From: Sphaerisporangium album
GTDB taxonomy: Bacteria; Actinomycetota; Actinomycetes; Streptosporangiales; Streptosporangiaceae
DNA length: 64,000 bases
Direction of reading: 5' to 3'
NCBI RefSeq assembly: GCF_003323745.1
Contig: NZ_QOIL01000007.1
Location: forward strand, 186,001 to 250,000
Part shown: positions 16,122-25,263 of the stretch, piece after piece
Numbering within the stretch: position 1 is the first letter of the stretch
How the letters are laid out: every line of letters starts with the position of its first letter
The notes under the pieces: model-generated
Database searches by the model: none
The model's input: the letters and a program-made list of their open reading frames with translations, nothing else
What the model was told of the DNA's origin: nothing
Made by a program: the position numbers and the translations under genes

Positions 16122-16937
16122 TCAGCCGTCCCGCTCCGGGTCCAGGGGCTCCAGCAGGTCGTGCAGCTCCTCGAACAGGCCCGGGGCCGCGCACAGGGTG
16201 AGCTCCGGGTTGCACGGGCGGCCGCCCAGCCCGCCGATGCGGGCGCCGGCCTCGGTGGCGACCAGGCCGCCCGCCGCGAAGTCCCAGTACTCGGTGCCGC
16301 GCTCGTAGTAGCCGTCCACGCGCCCGGCCGCGACCGAGCACAGGTCGGCCGCGCACGACCCGCCGCGCCGGATGTCGCGGACCCTCGGGACCACGTGCGC
16401 GAGCACCTCCGCCTGGACGGCCCGCCGTTCGGGGCGGTAACCGAAGCCGGTCGCGATCAGCGCCCCGGCGAGCGGGACGCCGGTGTTGCACCGCAGCCGC
16501 TCGGCGGGCAGGCCCTCGCGCAGCAGCTCGGCCCCGCCGCCCCTGGCCGCCGCGAACAGCTCGCCGCGCGGCACGACGTTCACCACGCCCGCGACGATCT
16601 CGCCGTCCACCTCGACGGCGATGCTCACGCACCAGTCGGGCAGGCCGTACATGAAGTTGACCGTGCCGTCGATCGGGTCGACCACCCAGCGCACGCGCCC
16701 CTCGCCGGAGGTGACGCCACCGGTCTCGCCGCCCTCCTCGCCGAGGATCGCGTCGCCGGGCCTGGCGGCCAGGATCCGCGCCCTGATCAGCTCCTCGCAG
16801 GCGCGGTCCAGGGCCGTGACCACGTCGGTGGCGCTGGACTTGGTGCTGACCGCCTCGGGCCGCGCCGGGCGCTTGGCGATCAGCATCTGTCCGGCCTCGC
16901 GGGCGATGGAGACCGCCAGGTCGAGGAAGTCGGTCAT
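16122..16937 (-). CDS. Inositol monophosphatase family phosphatase
   Basis: 271 residues. The Mg2+-dependent phosphatase fold is shown by GEEGGE, the core motif WVVDPIDGTVNF with metal-binding aspartates, and the C-terminal EYWDFAAGGLVATEAGARIGG. The likely substrate is inositol-1-phosphate or a related sugar phosphate (histidinol phosphate and fructose-1,6-bisphosphate phosphatases share the fold). The start ATG overlaps the stop of the S9 peptidase (ATGA), so the pair is translationally coupled. Confidence 0.93.
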   Translation of the reverse strand: MTDFLDLAVSIAREAGQMLIAKRPARPEAVSTKSSATDVVTALDRACEELIRARILAARPGDAILGEEGGETGGVTSGEGRVRWVVDPIDGTVNFMYGLPDWCVSIAVEVDGEIVAGVVNVVPRGELFAAARGGGAELLREGLPAERLRCNTGVPLAGALIATGFGYRPERRAVQAEVLAHVVPRVRDIRRGGSCAADLCSVAAGRVDGYYERGTEYWDFAAGGLVATEAGARIGGLGGRPCNPELTLCAAPGLFEELHDLLEPLDPERDG

Positions 16938-18913
16938 GCGACCGACTCCGGGCGCTTCCACTCCTCGCCGAGCACGTGCTGCGCCAGGAACGCCAGGATC
17001 GTCTCGTACCAGGCGACGGTGTTGCCGGGCTTGAGGATCCAGTGGTTCTCGTCGGGGAAGTACAGGAACTTGGACTCCACCGACGACCTGCGCAGGTCCC
17101 ACCACAGCCGCAGGGCCTCGCCGATCGGGACGCGGTAGTCCTTGTCGCCGTGGATCACCAGCATCGGCGTGCTGATCTCCTCCAGCGAGTGGTGCGGCGA
17201 CAGCGCGCGGTACCGGTCGGACCCGGGCTCGCCGAACTCGCGCTGCCAGTACATCGAGGAGTCGGTGGTGCCGGCGAACTGGTCGAGGTTCCACAGGGAG
17301 GCGTGGGTGACGACGGCCTTGAACCGGTCGGTGTGCCCGGCGATCCAGTTGGCCATGTACCCGCCGAAGGACCCGCCCATGACGGCCGTGCGCTCCGCGT
17401 CGACGTCGGGGCGGGCGACGCAGGCGTCGGTGATCGCCATGAGGTCGGCGTGCGTGCGCGGGCCCCAGTCCCCCCAGCCCCGCCGGATCATCTCCTGGCC
17501 GTAGCCGGTGGACATGCACGGGTCGGGCATCAGCACCGCGTACCCGTGCTCTGCCATGATCCAGGGGTTCCAGCGCCACATCCAGTCGTTCCAGCTCGCC
17601 AGCGGGCCGCCGTGGACCCACAGCAGCAGGGGCGCGGGGTTGCCCGCCGAGGCGCCCGGGGGCAGCGCGAGCCAGCCCCTGATCTCCATGCCGTCGTCGG
17701 CGACCGCGGTCACCTCGGTGAGCGTCCCGGGGATCTCCAGCGCCGGCGCCGGGGAGGGCAGCTCGGTGACCTCCCCGCCGTCCAGGGCGATGCGCACCGG
17801 GGCCGGAGCGGCGTCCAGGGAGCTGCGCAGCGCGTACACATAGCGGCCGTCGGGCGAGGGGCACAGGTGCAGGTACGAGTCGTCGCCCGGGGTCAGCCGC
17901 TCCGGGTCGCCTCCGACGGGCACCCGGAAGATCGGACGGCGGCCGAAGTGGTCGCTCGCCACGAAGACCGACGCCGAGTCGGCGGCCCAGACGACCGCGG
18001 ACGGGATCAGCCCGCCGGCGCTCGCGGCCACCTCGCCCGTTGCGACCTCGACGATCATCAGGGTGAACTCCGGAGGCAGTTCCTCGGTGCTGTGGCTCTC
18101 CTTCATGAAGGCCGCGTACCGCCCGTCGGGCGAGACGGCGAGGGGGCCGGAGAAGTCGTGATCCTCGGAGGACGCCAGGACGCGGCGCTCCCCCGTCGCC
18201 GTGCCGATCGCCACCAGCTCGGCGCGCGACCGGCCCGCGGGCAGCTCGACCCGCCAGGTGGTGACGACCTCGGCGCCGTCGGGGGTGACCGCGAACGACG
18301 CCTCCAGCAGGGCGCCGCCGGCGTCCGGGGTCAGGTCGCGCGGCTCGGCGAGGCCGGGCAGGCGCGCGGCGAACAGGCGCGTGCGGCCGGGACCGAGGTC
18401 GTGGTCCCAGAACCGGATCGGATACCCCTCGTGGAGTATCGCGCTGACCCCCGCGTCCTTCCTGGCCTTACGCCGGTCCCCCTCGGTCTCGGCGTCCCCG
18501 TCCAGCACGTCGGCGGCGAACACGACCGTCTCGCCGCCGACCTGGAGCCCATGGATGCCGCCGGGCCGCTCGGCGACCCTGCGCGCCTCCCCGCCCCGCG
18601 CGGGCAGCACCCACAGTGCGGGAACCTCGTCCTCGGGCTGGTCCTTGGCCGTCGGGTCGGGGCGCCGCGAGACGAACAGCACGTCGCCGTCCGGGGCGAA
18701 CTCCGCGCCGGTCTCCCCCTTGGCCGAGCGGGTGAGCCGGTACGCCTCGGCGTCGGGCTCGACCGGCACGGCCCAGAGGGAGGTGCCGAAAGACTTGCCG
18801 TCGGGGCCGAGGGCCTGCACGACGGAGATCAGGCGGGTTCCGTCAGGAGAGAGCCGCAGCGATAAGACGCGCGGCACGCCGACATATTCGCGAATGTCCT
18901 TGAAGTGGCTCAC
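16934..18913 (-). CDS. S9-family serine peptidase (acylaminoacyl peptidase/prolyl oligopeptidase type)
   Basis: 659 residues from GTG 18913, chosen because GGAG lies 2 nt upstream and the protein then begins SHFKDIREYVGVPRVLS. Residues 1-400 form a beta-propeller with repeated blades (LRLSPDGTRLI, FAPDGDVLFVSR, AVSPDGRYAAFMK, CPSPDGRYVYAL). The C-terminal alpha/beta hydrolase carries Ser about 515 in GGSFGGYM, Asp about 592 in GDKDYRVP and His about 624 in DENHW. No signal peptide is seen, so it is probably a cytoplasmic oligopeptidase. Confidence 0.93.
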   Translation of the reverse strand: MSHFKDIREYVGVPRVLSLRLSPDGTRLISVVQALGPDGKSFGTSLWAVPVEPDAEAYRLTRSAKGETGAEFAPDGDVLFVSRRPDPTAKDQPEDEVPALWVLPARGGEARRVAERPGGIHGLQVGGETVVFAADVLDGDAETEGDRRKARKDAGVSAILHEGYPIRFWDHDLGPGRTRLFAARLPGLAEPRDLTPDAGGALLEASFAVTPDGAEVVTTWRVELPAGRSRAELVAIGTATGERRVLASSEDHDFSGPLAVSPDGRYAAFMKESHSTEELPPEFTLMIVEVATGEVAASAGGLIPSAVVWAADSASVFVASDHFGRRPIFRVPVGGDPERLTPGDDSYLHLCPSPDGRYVYALRSSLDAAPAPVRIALDGGEVTELPSPAPALEIPGTLTEVTAVADDGMEIRGWLALPPGASAGNPAPLLLWVHGGPLASWNDWMWRWNPWIMAEHGYAVLMPDPCMSTGYGQEMIRRGWGDWGPRTHADLMAITDACVARPDVDAERTAVMGGSFGGYMANWIAGHTDRFKAVVTHASLWNLDQFAGTTDSSMYWQREFGEPGSDRYRALSPHHSLEEISTPMLVIHGDKDYRVPIGEALRLWWDLRRSSVESKFLYFPDENHWILKPGNTVAWYETILAFLAQHVLGEEWKRPESVA

Positions 18914-18986
18914 TTCTCCGAACCTACCCCCACGGGCCCCCCCTCCAATAGCGTCCGCACGCCCCCGGATGCGGTTGGATGGAGGC

Positions 18987-19973
18987 ATGGGACGTTACGA
19001 CGCGCTGCTGGTCGTCTCCTTCGGCGGCCCCGAGAAGCCCGAGGACGTCATGCCGTTCCTCGAGAACGTCGTGCGGGGCCGGGGGGTGCCGCGCGAGCGG
19101 CTCATGGAGGTCGAGGCCCACTACCAGGGCTTCGGCGGGGTCAGCCCGATCAACCAGCAGTGCCGCGACCTCATCGACGCCATGCGGCCGCTGGTCGACG
19201 TGCCGGTCTACTGGGGCAACCGCAACTGGCATCCCTTCCTGGCCGACACGATGCGCAAGATGGCCGCCGACGGCGTCACGCGCGCGGCGGCGTTCGTCAC
19301 CGCCGCCTACAGCTCCTACTCAAGCTGCCGCCAGTACCTGGACGACCTCGCGCGGGCGCGCGCGGAGGTCCCGGGCGCCCCCGAGATCGTGCGGCTGCGC
19401 CACTACTTCGACCACCCCGGCTTCATCGCGGCGATGACCGACCACACCCGCGAGGCCCTCGACCGGCTCCCCGCCGAGCACCGCGACCACGCCCGCCTGG
19501 TGTTCACGGCCCACAGCATCCCGGTCTCGATGGCCGCGTCCGCGGGGCCGTCCGGGGGGGCCTACGAGGCGCAGCTCCGCACCGCCGCGTCCCTGGTGGC
19601 CGGCGGCCGGCCGTGGGATCTGGTGTGGCAGAGCCGCAGCGGGCCGCCCCAGGTGCCGTGGCTGGAGCCGGACGTCTGCGACCACCTGGAGACGCTCGCC
19701 GCGTCCGGCACCGAGGCCGTGGTGCTGGTTCCGATCGGCTTCGTGTCCGACCACATGGAGGTCGTCTACGACCTCGACACCGAGGCCGCCGCCAAGGCGC
19801 GGGAGCTGGGCCTGCCCATGACGCGCGCGGCGACGGCGGGCACCCACCCGCGGTTCGTGTCGATGGTCGCCGAGCTGCTGGAGGAGCCGGAGCCGGTCCC
19901 CTGCGCCGCCACGTGCTGCCCGGCGCCGCGGCGGCCGGCCGGGAGGCCCGCTCAGGAGCCCGATCAGGAGTAG
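18987..19973 (+). CDS. hemH: Ferrochelatase (actinobacterial coproporphyrin-type)
   Basis: 328 residues. It inserts Fe2+ into the porphyrin ring; in actinobacteria the known substrate is coproporphyrin III (CpfC route). Family signatures are LLVVSFGGPEKPEDV, VYWGNRNWHPFL and VFTAHSIPVSM with the catalytic His, plus VPIGFVSDHMEVVYDLD with the conserved Glu. The C-terminal CAATCC cysteines match the extra ligands of the [2Fe-2S] cluster reported in actinobacterial ferrochelatases. The ATG at 18987 follows GGAGG; an in-frame ATG six codons earlier is possible. Its 3' end overlaps the convergent transglycosylase gene by 10 bp. Confidence 0.95.
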   Translation: MGRYDALLVVSFGGPEKPEDVMPFLENVVRGRGVPRERLMEVEAHYQGFGGVSPINQQCRDLIDAMRPLVDVPVYWGNRNWHPFLADTMRKMAADGVTRAAAFVTAAYSSYSSCRQYLDDLARARAEVPGAPEIVRLRHYFDHPGFIAAMTDHTREALDRLPAEHRDHARLVFTAHSIPVSMAASAGPSGGAYEAQLRTAASLVAGGRPWDLVWQSRSGPPQVPWLEPDVCDHLETLAASGTEAVVLVPIGFVSDHMEVVYDLDTEAAAKARELGLPMTRAATAGTHPRFVSMVAELLEEPEPVPCAATCCPAPRRPAGRPAQEPDQE

Positions 19974-21244
19974 GCGTGGGCGTAGGCGTCCGCGATGCGC
20001 AGCACCTTGTCCACGTAGTCCCAGGAGTGGTTGTAGCGGTACACGGCCGAGCGCAGCTTGGCGCCCCCGAGGCCGGCGCCGTTGGCGCACAGGTAGCGCG
20101 CCGCTGACGGCACCGAGTCGTAGGGGCTCCAGATGTCGGACTTGCCGTCCCCGTCGCCGTCCACCCCGTACGCCTTCCAGGTGGCGGGCATGAACTGCAT
20201 CGGCCCGAGGGCTCCGGCCGAGGACGGGCCGTTGTTGCGGCCGTGCCCGCTCTCGACCTGCCCGATCGCGGCGAGGACGGTCCAGGACAGGCCGGGGCAG
20301 ACCTGCGCGGCCGCGACCTTGTACAGGTCCAGGTAGCTCGCGGGCCGGCCGACGTGGTAGGAGCCGGGTTTGGCGGCGGCGACGATCGGCTGGGGCGCGG
20401 TCGGCGTCGCCGCGGGGGCCGGGCGTCCCTTGCGGCCGATCGGCACGACCTGGGCGCCCTGGCCGAGCAGCTTCTTGACCCGCTGCCCTACGGCGGCCTC
20501 CTTGCCCGAGGCCGTGTGCACCAGGACGGCGACGCCCGCGATCAGCCCGAGGGCGCGGCCGGTGTCCTTGGCCACCAGGCCGTCCACGCCGGGCAGGCCG
20601 AACGGCGCCGACGCGGCGACCCGCAGCCGCGCCCCGCCCCCCGCCTCGTACTCGCCGCCGAGCCTCAGCAGGTACTGCGCGGCCGTCCTGGACTCGGCGA
20701 CGAACTCCCCGCGCGCGAGCGCGTCCCACACCTCTGGCTGCTCGGCGACCGCCTTGGGCGCCCAGGTGCGGTATTCCGCCGGGTCGACGGCGAGGAGGTT
20801 CAGGGTGGCGGTGGAGAAGCGGATCGCCCCGGCGTCGGCGAGCGCGACCTTCTTGACGTCCCGCAACGCGGCGATCTTCGCCAGCGCCTGGGGGTCGACG
20901 GCGCCGCGGGCGATGGCGATCAGCCTGGGCGGGGTCAGGGCCGCCGCCCCGCCCACGGGCGAGGCGGAGGGGCTCGTGAACGACGTGGGCTCGGCCCGCG
21001 CGTTGGGCGGGTCGACGGGAGCGGTCAGGTCCCGGACGTCGGCCAGGGGCGAGCGCGGGGCGCGGGGCCGGTCGGGGGAGGCGTCGCGGGTGAACAGGAA
21101 CGCTCCACCGGCCGTCACGCCGGTGACGACCAGCAGGGAGAGCCCCACCACGACGGCACCCGCGGGCGTGAGCCGAGGACGATGCGACACTTGACCCACG
21201 TTAACCTGGCGAATCCTGATTCGTGTACGTTGCCCGATATTCAC
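19964..21244 (-). CDS. Membrane-anchored lytic transglycosylase (SLT-like)
   Basis: 426 residues from GTG 21244, with GAGGCGG upstream. A short basic N-terminus leads into a single hydrophobic segment (AGAVVVGLSLLVVTGVTAGGAF, about 28-50), acting as signal anchor. A Pro/Ala linker and an unassigned middle domain follow. The C-terminal lysozyme-like domain has VLAAIGQVESGHG with catalytic Glu about 331, GPMQFMPATW, and an Asp/Gly loop GVDGDGDGKSD that could bind calcium. It should cleave peptidoglycan outside the membrane. It is divergent from the MFS gene, with only about 80 bp between starts. Confidence 0.9.
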   Translation of the reverse strand: MNIGQRTRIRIRQVNVGQVSHRPRLTPAGAVVVGLSLLVVTGVTAGGAFLFTRDASPDRPRAPRSPLADVRDLTAPVDPPNARAEPTSFTSPSASPVGGAAALTPPRLIAIARGAVDPQALAKIAALRDVKKVALADAGAIRFSTATLNLLAVDPAEYRTWAPKAVAEQPEVWDALARGEFVAESRTAAQYLLRLGGEYEAGGGARLRVAASAPFGLPGVDGLVAKDTGRALGLIAGVAVLVHTASGKEAAVGQRVKKLLGQGAQVVPIGRKGRPAPAATPTAPQPIVAAAKPGSYHVGRPASYLDLYKVAAAQVCPGLSWTVLAAIGQVESGHGRNNGPSSAGALGPMQFMPATWKAYGVDGDGDGKSDIWSPYDSVPSAARYLCANGAGLGGAKLRSAVYRYNHSWDYVDKVLRIADAYAHAYS

Positions 21245-21325
21245 TTGCCGCCTCGCGAGGCCGTGCGGGAGTGTTTACCTCGGATGGATCGACGCGTGCC
21301 GGGGGCGCGCGAAAGGGGCGAGATC

Positions 21326-22540
21326 GTGGTCGGGCCGTATCGAGGGCTGTTCAGCACGCCCGGGGCCAAAGGGTTCGTCATCGCCGGATTCATCGGGCGG
21401 ATGCCGATGTCGATGCTCGGAATCGGCGTCGTGCTGCTCATCTCGGCGCTCACCGGCTCCTACGCGACCGCCGGCGCGATCTCGGCGACCGTCTCCATCT
21501 CCTACGCGGTCGCCGCCCCGCTCTCTGGGCGGCTCGTGGACAGGTACGGCCAGGCCAGAGTACTCGTCCCGCTCGTGCTTCTGCACGGCGCCGCGCTGGT
21601 GACGTTGATGCTCCTGGCCGAGTACGACGCCCCCCTGTGGACGCTGTTCGCCTCCGGCGTCGTCGTCGGCGGCGCGGCCACCTCACTGGGGTCGATGGTC
21701 CGCGCCCGCTGGTCCCACCTGCTCGGCCGCTCGGCGCGGCTCCACACGGCGTTCTCGTTCGAGTCCGTGGCCGACGAGGTCATCTTCGTCGCCGGCCCCG
21801 CGCTGGTGACCGGCCTGACCACCCTGGTCAACCTCTACGCCGGGCTCATCCTCGCGCTCGTCTCCACGGTCGTGGGCACCATCGCGTTCGCGCTCCAGCG
21901 CGGCACCGAGCCTCCGGTGCGGCCGGCCGGGCAGCAGTCCGGCAGCCCGATCACGATCCCGGGGGTCGCGCTGCTGTCCTGCGTGTTCCTCGCCATGGGG
22001 TCGGTCTTCGGCTCCGTCGACCTGACCACGGTGGCGTTCGCCGAGGAGCACGGCGCCAAGGCGGTGTCCGGGCTGCTGCTCGGGGCGTTCGCGAGCGGCA
22101 GCATGGTCTCGGGCCTGTGGTTCGGCTTCCGCGACTGGAAGATCACGCTGCGCCAGCGGTTCGTCCGCGGCCTGGCCGTCTTCGCCGTCGGCCTGACCCC
22201 CATCCTGCTGGTCGGCGACACCCGGATCATGGCCGTCGTCCTCTTCTTCGCCGGGCTCGCGATCTCGCCGACCGTCATCACGGGGTACGCGCTGGTCGAG
22301 CGCCTCGTCCCCGGCCACCTGCTCACCGAGGGCATGTCGTGGATCTCCACGGCCGTCGGGTTCGGCGTGGCGATCGGCGCCTGGGCCGCGGGACGGCTGA
22401 CCGACACCTTCGGCCCGTCCAACGCCTACGCGTTCTCGTTCGGCTGCGCCCTGCTGGCGGTGGCGATCGGCATCGGCGGCAACACCCTGCTGCGCACCCC
22501 GGAGCTCGCCACCACGGAAGCCCGCACCACCGCCTCCTGA
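21326..22540 (+). CDS. MFS transporter
   Basis: 404-residue major facilitator with about twelve predicted membrane segments and the loop 2-3 signature GRLVDRYGQARVLV (GxxxDRxGxR type). It belongs to the small-molecule exporter group; the substrate is unknown. GTG 21326 (VVGPYRGLFSTPGAKGFV) is chosen for AGGGG 8-9 nt upstream. An in-frame ATG about 40 bp earlier is possible. No regulator or enzyme is linked that would suggest a substrate. Confidence 0.88.
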   Translation: MVGPYRGLFSTPGAKGFVIAGFIGRMPMSMLGIGVVLLISALTGSYATAGAISATVSISYAVAAPLSGRLVDRYGQARVLVPLVLLHGAALVTLMLLAEYDAPLWTLFASGVVVGGAATSLGSMVRARWSHLLGRSARLHTAFSFESVADEVIFVAGPALVTGLTTLVNLYAGLILALVSTVVGTIAFALQRGTEPPVRPAGQQSGSPITIPGVALLSCVFLAMGSVFGSVDLTTVAFAEEHGAKAVSGLLLGAFASGSMVSGLWFGFRDWKITLRQRFVRGLAVFAVGLTPILLVGDTRIMAVVLFFAGLAISPTVITGYALVERLVPGHLLTEGMSWISTAVGFGVAIGAWAAGRLTDTFGPSNAYAFSFGCALLAVAIGIGGNTLLRTPELATTEARTTAS

Positions 22541-22626
22541 GTTCGGGGCGCGGCGAACGGCGGATTTCGTGAGCCTGGCTCATGAAACTGGCCATCCCGC
22601 GGGGTTCCCGGTTATCTTGCTCCAGC

Positions 22627-23925
22627 ATGAAAGCCGTCTTCCGGAACTGGGCCGGCAACCAGTCCGCGACGCCCGCCGAGGTCCGCGTCCCCGCCTCCGC
22701 CAAGGAGGTCGCCGCGGCCGTACGGGACGCCGCCGCGCGCGGGAGCCGGGTGCGCATGACCGGCACCGGGCACTCCTTCACCGGGGCCGCCCTCACCGAC
22801 GGCATCCTCCTGCGGCCCCACGCCCTCACCGGGGTGCTCGCGATCGGCGACGGCCGGGTGCGGGTCGCCGCCGGCACGCCGCTGCGCGTGCTCAACGAGG
22901 AACTCGACCGGCGCGGGCTGGCCCTCGCCAACATGGGCGACATCACCGAGCAGACCGTGGCCGGGGCGATCCAGACCGGCACCCACGGGACCGGCCGGGA
23001 GGTCGGCGGCCTCGCCGACCAGGTGACCGAGCTGGAGATGGTCCTCGCCGACGGCTCGACCACCACGGTCTCGCAGGACTCGCGCGGCGCGGAGCGCGAC
23101 CTGTTCGACGCGGCCCGGGTCGGGCTCGGGGCCCTCGGCATCCTCACCGCCGTCACCTTCCGGGTCGAACCGGCCTTCCTGCTGCGCGGCGTCCGCCGGC
23201 CGATGCCCCTCAGCGAGATCTTCGATTCCCTCGACGAGCTCACCGCCGGGAACGAGCACCTGGACTTCTTCTGGCTGCCGCACACCGACACCTGCCTGGT
23301 CAAGCGCAACAACCGGTCGCCGGGCCCGGCCACGCCGCACGGGGCCCTGCGGGGCTGGCTGCACGACGTCTTCCTGGAGAACACCCTCTTCGGCGCCGTG
23401 TGCGCGACCGGGGCCCGCTTCCCCGGCGCGATCCCCCGGCTGAACGCGATCTCGGCGGGGGCCCTCAGCCTGTCCGAGCGCACCGACACGGCGTACAAGG
23501 TGTTCACCAGCGTGCGCACCGTGCGGTTCCTGGAGATGGAGTACGCCCTCCCCCGCGAGCGCCTGGTCCAGGCCCTGCGGGAGCTGCGCGACCTGATCGA
23601 GCTGAGCGACTGGCGGATCACCTTCCCGGTCGAGGTACGGGTCACGCCGGCGAGCGACGCCTGGCTGTCCACCGCCTACGGCCGCGACTCCGCCTACATC
23701 GCCTGCCACACCTACCGGCCGACCCCCAACCCCGCCTACTTCGAGGCGGTGGAGCAGATCATGCTCCGCCTGGCCGGGCGCCCGCACTGGGGCAAGCTGC
23801 ACACGCGGGACGCGGCGTACCTCTCCACCGTCTACCCGCGCTTCGGCGACTTCGTGGCGCTGCGCGACGCGCTGGACCCGGCGCGGCTGTTCTCCAACGA
23901 TTACCTGGACGTCGTGCTGGGCTGA
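22627..23925 (+). CDS. FAD-linked sugar-lactone oxidase (D-arabinono-1,4-lactone oxidase/alditol oxidase type)
   Basis: 432 residues. The N-terminal FAD-binding PCMH domain has VRMTGTGHSFTGAALTDG, where the His commonly carries covalent FAD, and MGDITEQTVAGAIQTGTHGTG. The C-terminal ALO domain ends with the HWGKLH motif and DPARLFSNDYL. It oxidises an aldono-lactone or polyol with O2, giving H2O2; the exact substrate is open. The ATG at 22627 gives MKAVFRNWAGNQSATP, matching family starts. The 3' end overlaps the convergent gene by 25 bp. Confidence 0.92.
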   Translation: MKAVFRNWAGNQSATPAEVRVPASAKEVAAAVRDAAARGSRVRMTGTGHSFTGAALTDGILLRPHALTGVLAIGDGRVRVAAGTPLRVLNEELDRRGLALANMGDITEQTVAGAIQTGTHGTGREVGGLADQVTELEMVLADGSTTTVSQDSRGAERDLFDAARVGLGALGILTAVTFRVEPAFLLRGVRRPMPLSEIFDSLDELTAGNEHLDFFWLPHTDTCLVKRNNRSPGPATPHGALRGWLHDVFLENTLFGAVCATGARFPGAIPRLNAISAGALSLSERTDTAYKVFTSVRTVRFLEMEYALPRERLVQALRELRDLIELSDWRITFPVEVRVTPASDAWLSTAYGRDSAYIACHTYRPTPNPAYFEAVEQIMLRLAGRPHWGKLHTRDAAYLSTVYPRFGDFVALRDALDPARLFSNDYLDVVLG

Positions 23926-24731
23926 CCCGTGCCCGCCCGCCCGTCCTGCCGGCCGACGCCCGAGTCGGCGGACGGCTCCACGCCCGTGCCGTTCTCGGGT
24001 GCCCCGGTCCGGTTCTCTGGCGCCGGGGAGGACGGGTCGGCGGACGGCTGCGCGGGCCCGGCGGACTCGTCGCCGGTCTCCGCCGGGGTCGCCTTGGCGG
24101 AGGGCTCCGTCGCCCGGCCCGTGCCCGCCTCGGGCGAGGTGGAGGGGGCGGGGGCGGGATCGCGCCTCTCGGACACCGTCCCTCCGAGGCTCGTGCCCGA
24201 GCCGTCCCTGCCCTGCACGGTGGCGGTCAGGGGCTTGCCGCTGACCAGCTCGAACGCGAGGATCCCGCCCATGCTCAGCGCGAACGTGGCCGCCGCGGCC
24301 ACGATCAGCGTGACCCACAGCGGCCCTCGCCTCCCCTCCCTCCGCAGCGGAGGGACCTGCGCCGGGCTCAGGGGCGTGGTGGCGTCGCCGTGGGGCAGGT
24401 CGGCGGGCCCGTGGTCGCGGACGGTGGCGTGGACGGCCGTCGCCAGCCCCTCCTCGCCGGGACGGGCGGTGACCTCCCGCCGCTCTCGCTCCCCGGCCGC
24501 CTCGACCTCCCCGGTGATCAGCCCGTGCGCCTCCTTGATGCGGTCCCTGGTGCGGTGGATGTAGTGCGTGTAGACGGCGTTGCCGACCGTGGTGCCCGCG
24601 CTCGCCAGGGCGGCCCCGATGACCGTCCCGGTCACTCCCAGGAACGACGCCGCCACCGCCGCCGTGGCCGCCGCCAGAGCGCTGCCCGCGATCTGGGGGA
24701 CGCTCAGTTCGAGCCCGTTCTTGTCACCCAT
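23901..24731 (-). CDS. Membrane protein with Gly-zipper-like N-terminus and disordered tail
   Basis: 276 residues. The N-terminal part (IAGSALAAATAAVAASFLGVT and GTVIGAALASAGTTVGNAVY) is rich in Ala/Gly with small-xxx-small spacing, like streptomycete proteins of unknown function with this start. A basic cytoplasmic stretch follows (THYIHRTRDRIKEAHG), then one clear transmembrane helix about 141-165 (LWVTLIVAAAATFALSMGG). About 100 residues of Pro/Ser/Thr/Glu-rich presumed extracellular tail complete it. I assign no function. Confidence 0.75.
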   Translation of the reverse strand: MGDKNGLELSVPQIAGSALAAATAAVAASFLGVTGTVIGAALASAGTTVGNAVYTHYIHRTRDRIKEAHGLITGEVEAAGERERREVTARPGEEGLATAVHATVRDHGPADLPHGDATTPLSPAQVPPLRREGRRGPLWVTLIVAAAATFALSMGGILAFELVSGKPLTATVQGRDGSGTSLGGTVSERRDPAPAPSTSPEAGTGRATEPSAKATPAETGDESAGPAQPSADPSSPAPENRTGAPENGTGVEPSADSGVGRQDGRAGTGQPSTTSR

Positions 24732-25263
24732 CCCTCATCCTCGCCGTCCGTCCGTAGATCCTCCGAGCCCCGCCGCGGAGCGCTCCCGGGCGCGCGGCGC
24801 CGCCTGCCGCCCCGGGTGCCGGTGCGGGCATGCCGCCGGATCGCCTCTATCCGAGGCGCGGGGAATTGAACATTTCGCCGGGTTTTGGCATGTAGACGAT
24901 GGATCCGTAAACGGAGCGGCCCGCCCACCGGCCGCCCGTCCTCCTCCGGCGCCGCGCCGCCCGGTCCCCCGTCCGCTTCGACCGCCCCATGCCTTCGCGG
25001 CATTTCTGGTGTCTCTTGGGTGAACTGGAGGGCGGCGGGCCCAACGATTCGCGAGAATCCGGAAGGACGCCTAACCCGTTTGCTGCATATCGAGCAGCCG
25101 CTGGATAGGGTGAAAGCGACATATATGCCAGCCCCTGATCGCTACCCATGCCTCTGACCAAGGCGATGTTCGGACATGCCGGGTACGGTGCTGGCAGGCA
25201 ACGGGCTCACGCGACAGACTCAAGGGTCCGGGGGAAGATGAGCACGACGACGAAGGGACTCGC
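24732..25263. promoter_or_regulatory. Intergenic region upstream of sepH
   Basis: 532 bp without a supported gene; open frames here have no family features. Base composition drops near 24860-24900 and 25060-25150, so the sepH promoter is likely there. A possible 17-codon leader ORF starts at ATG 25238, after GGGGGAAG, and overlaps the sepH start in another frame; this is weak. Confidence 0.4.
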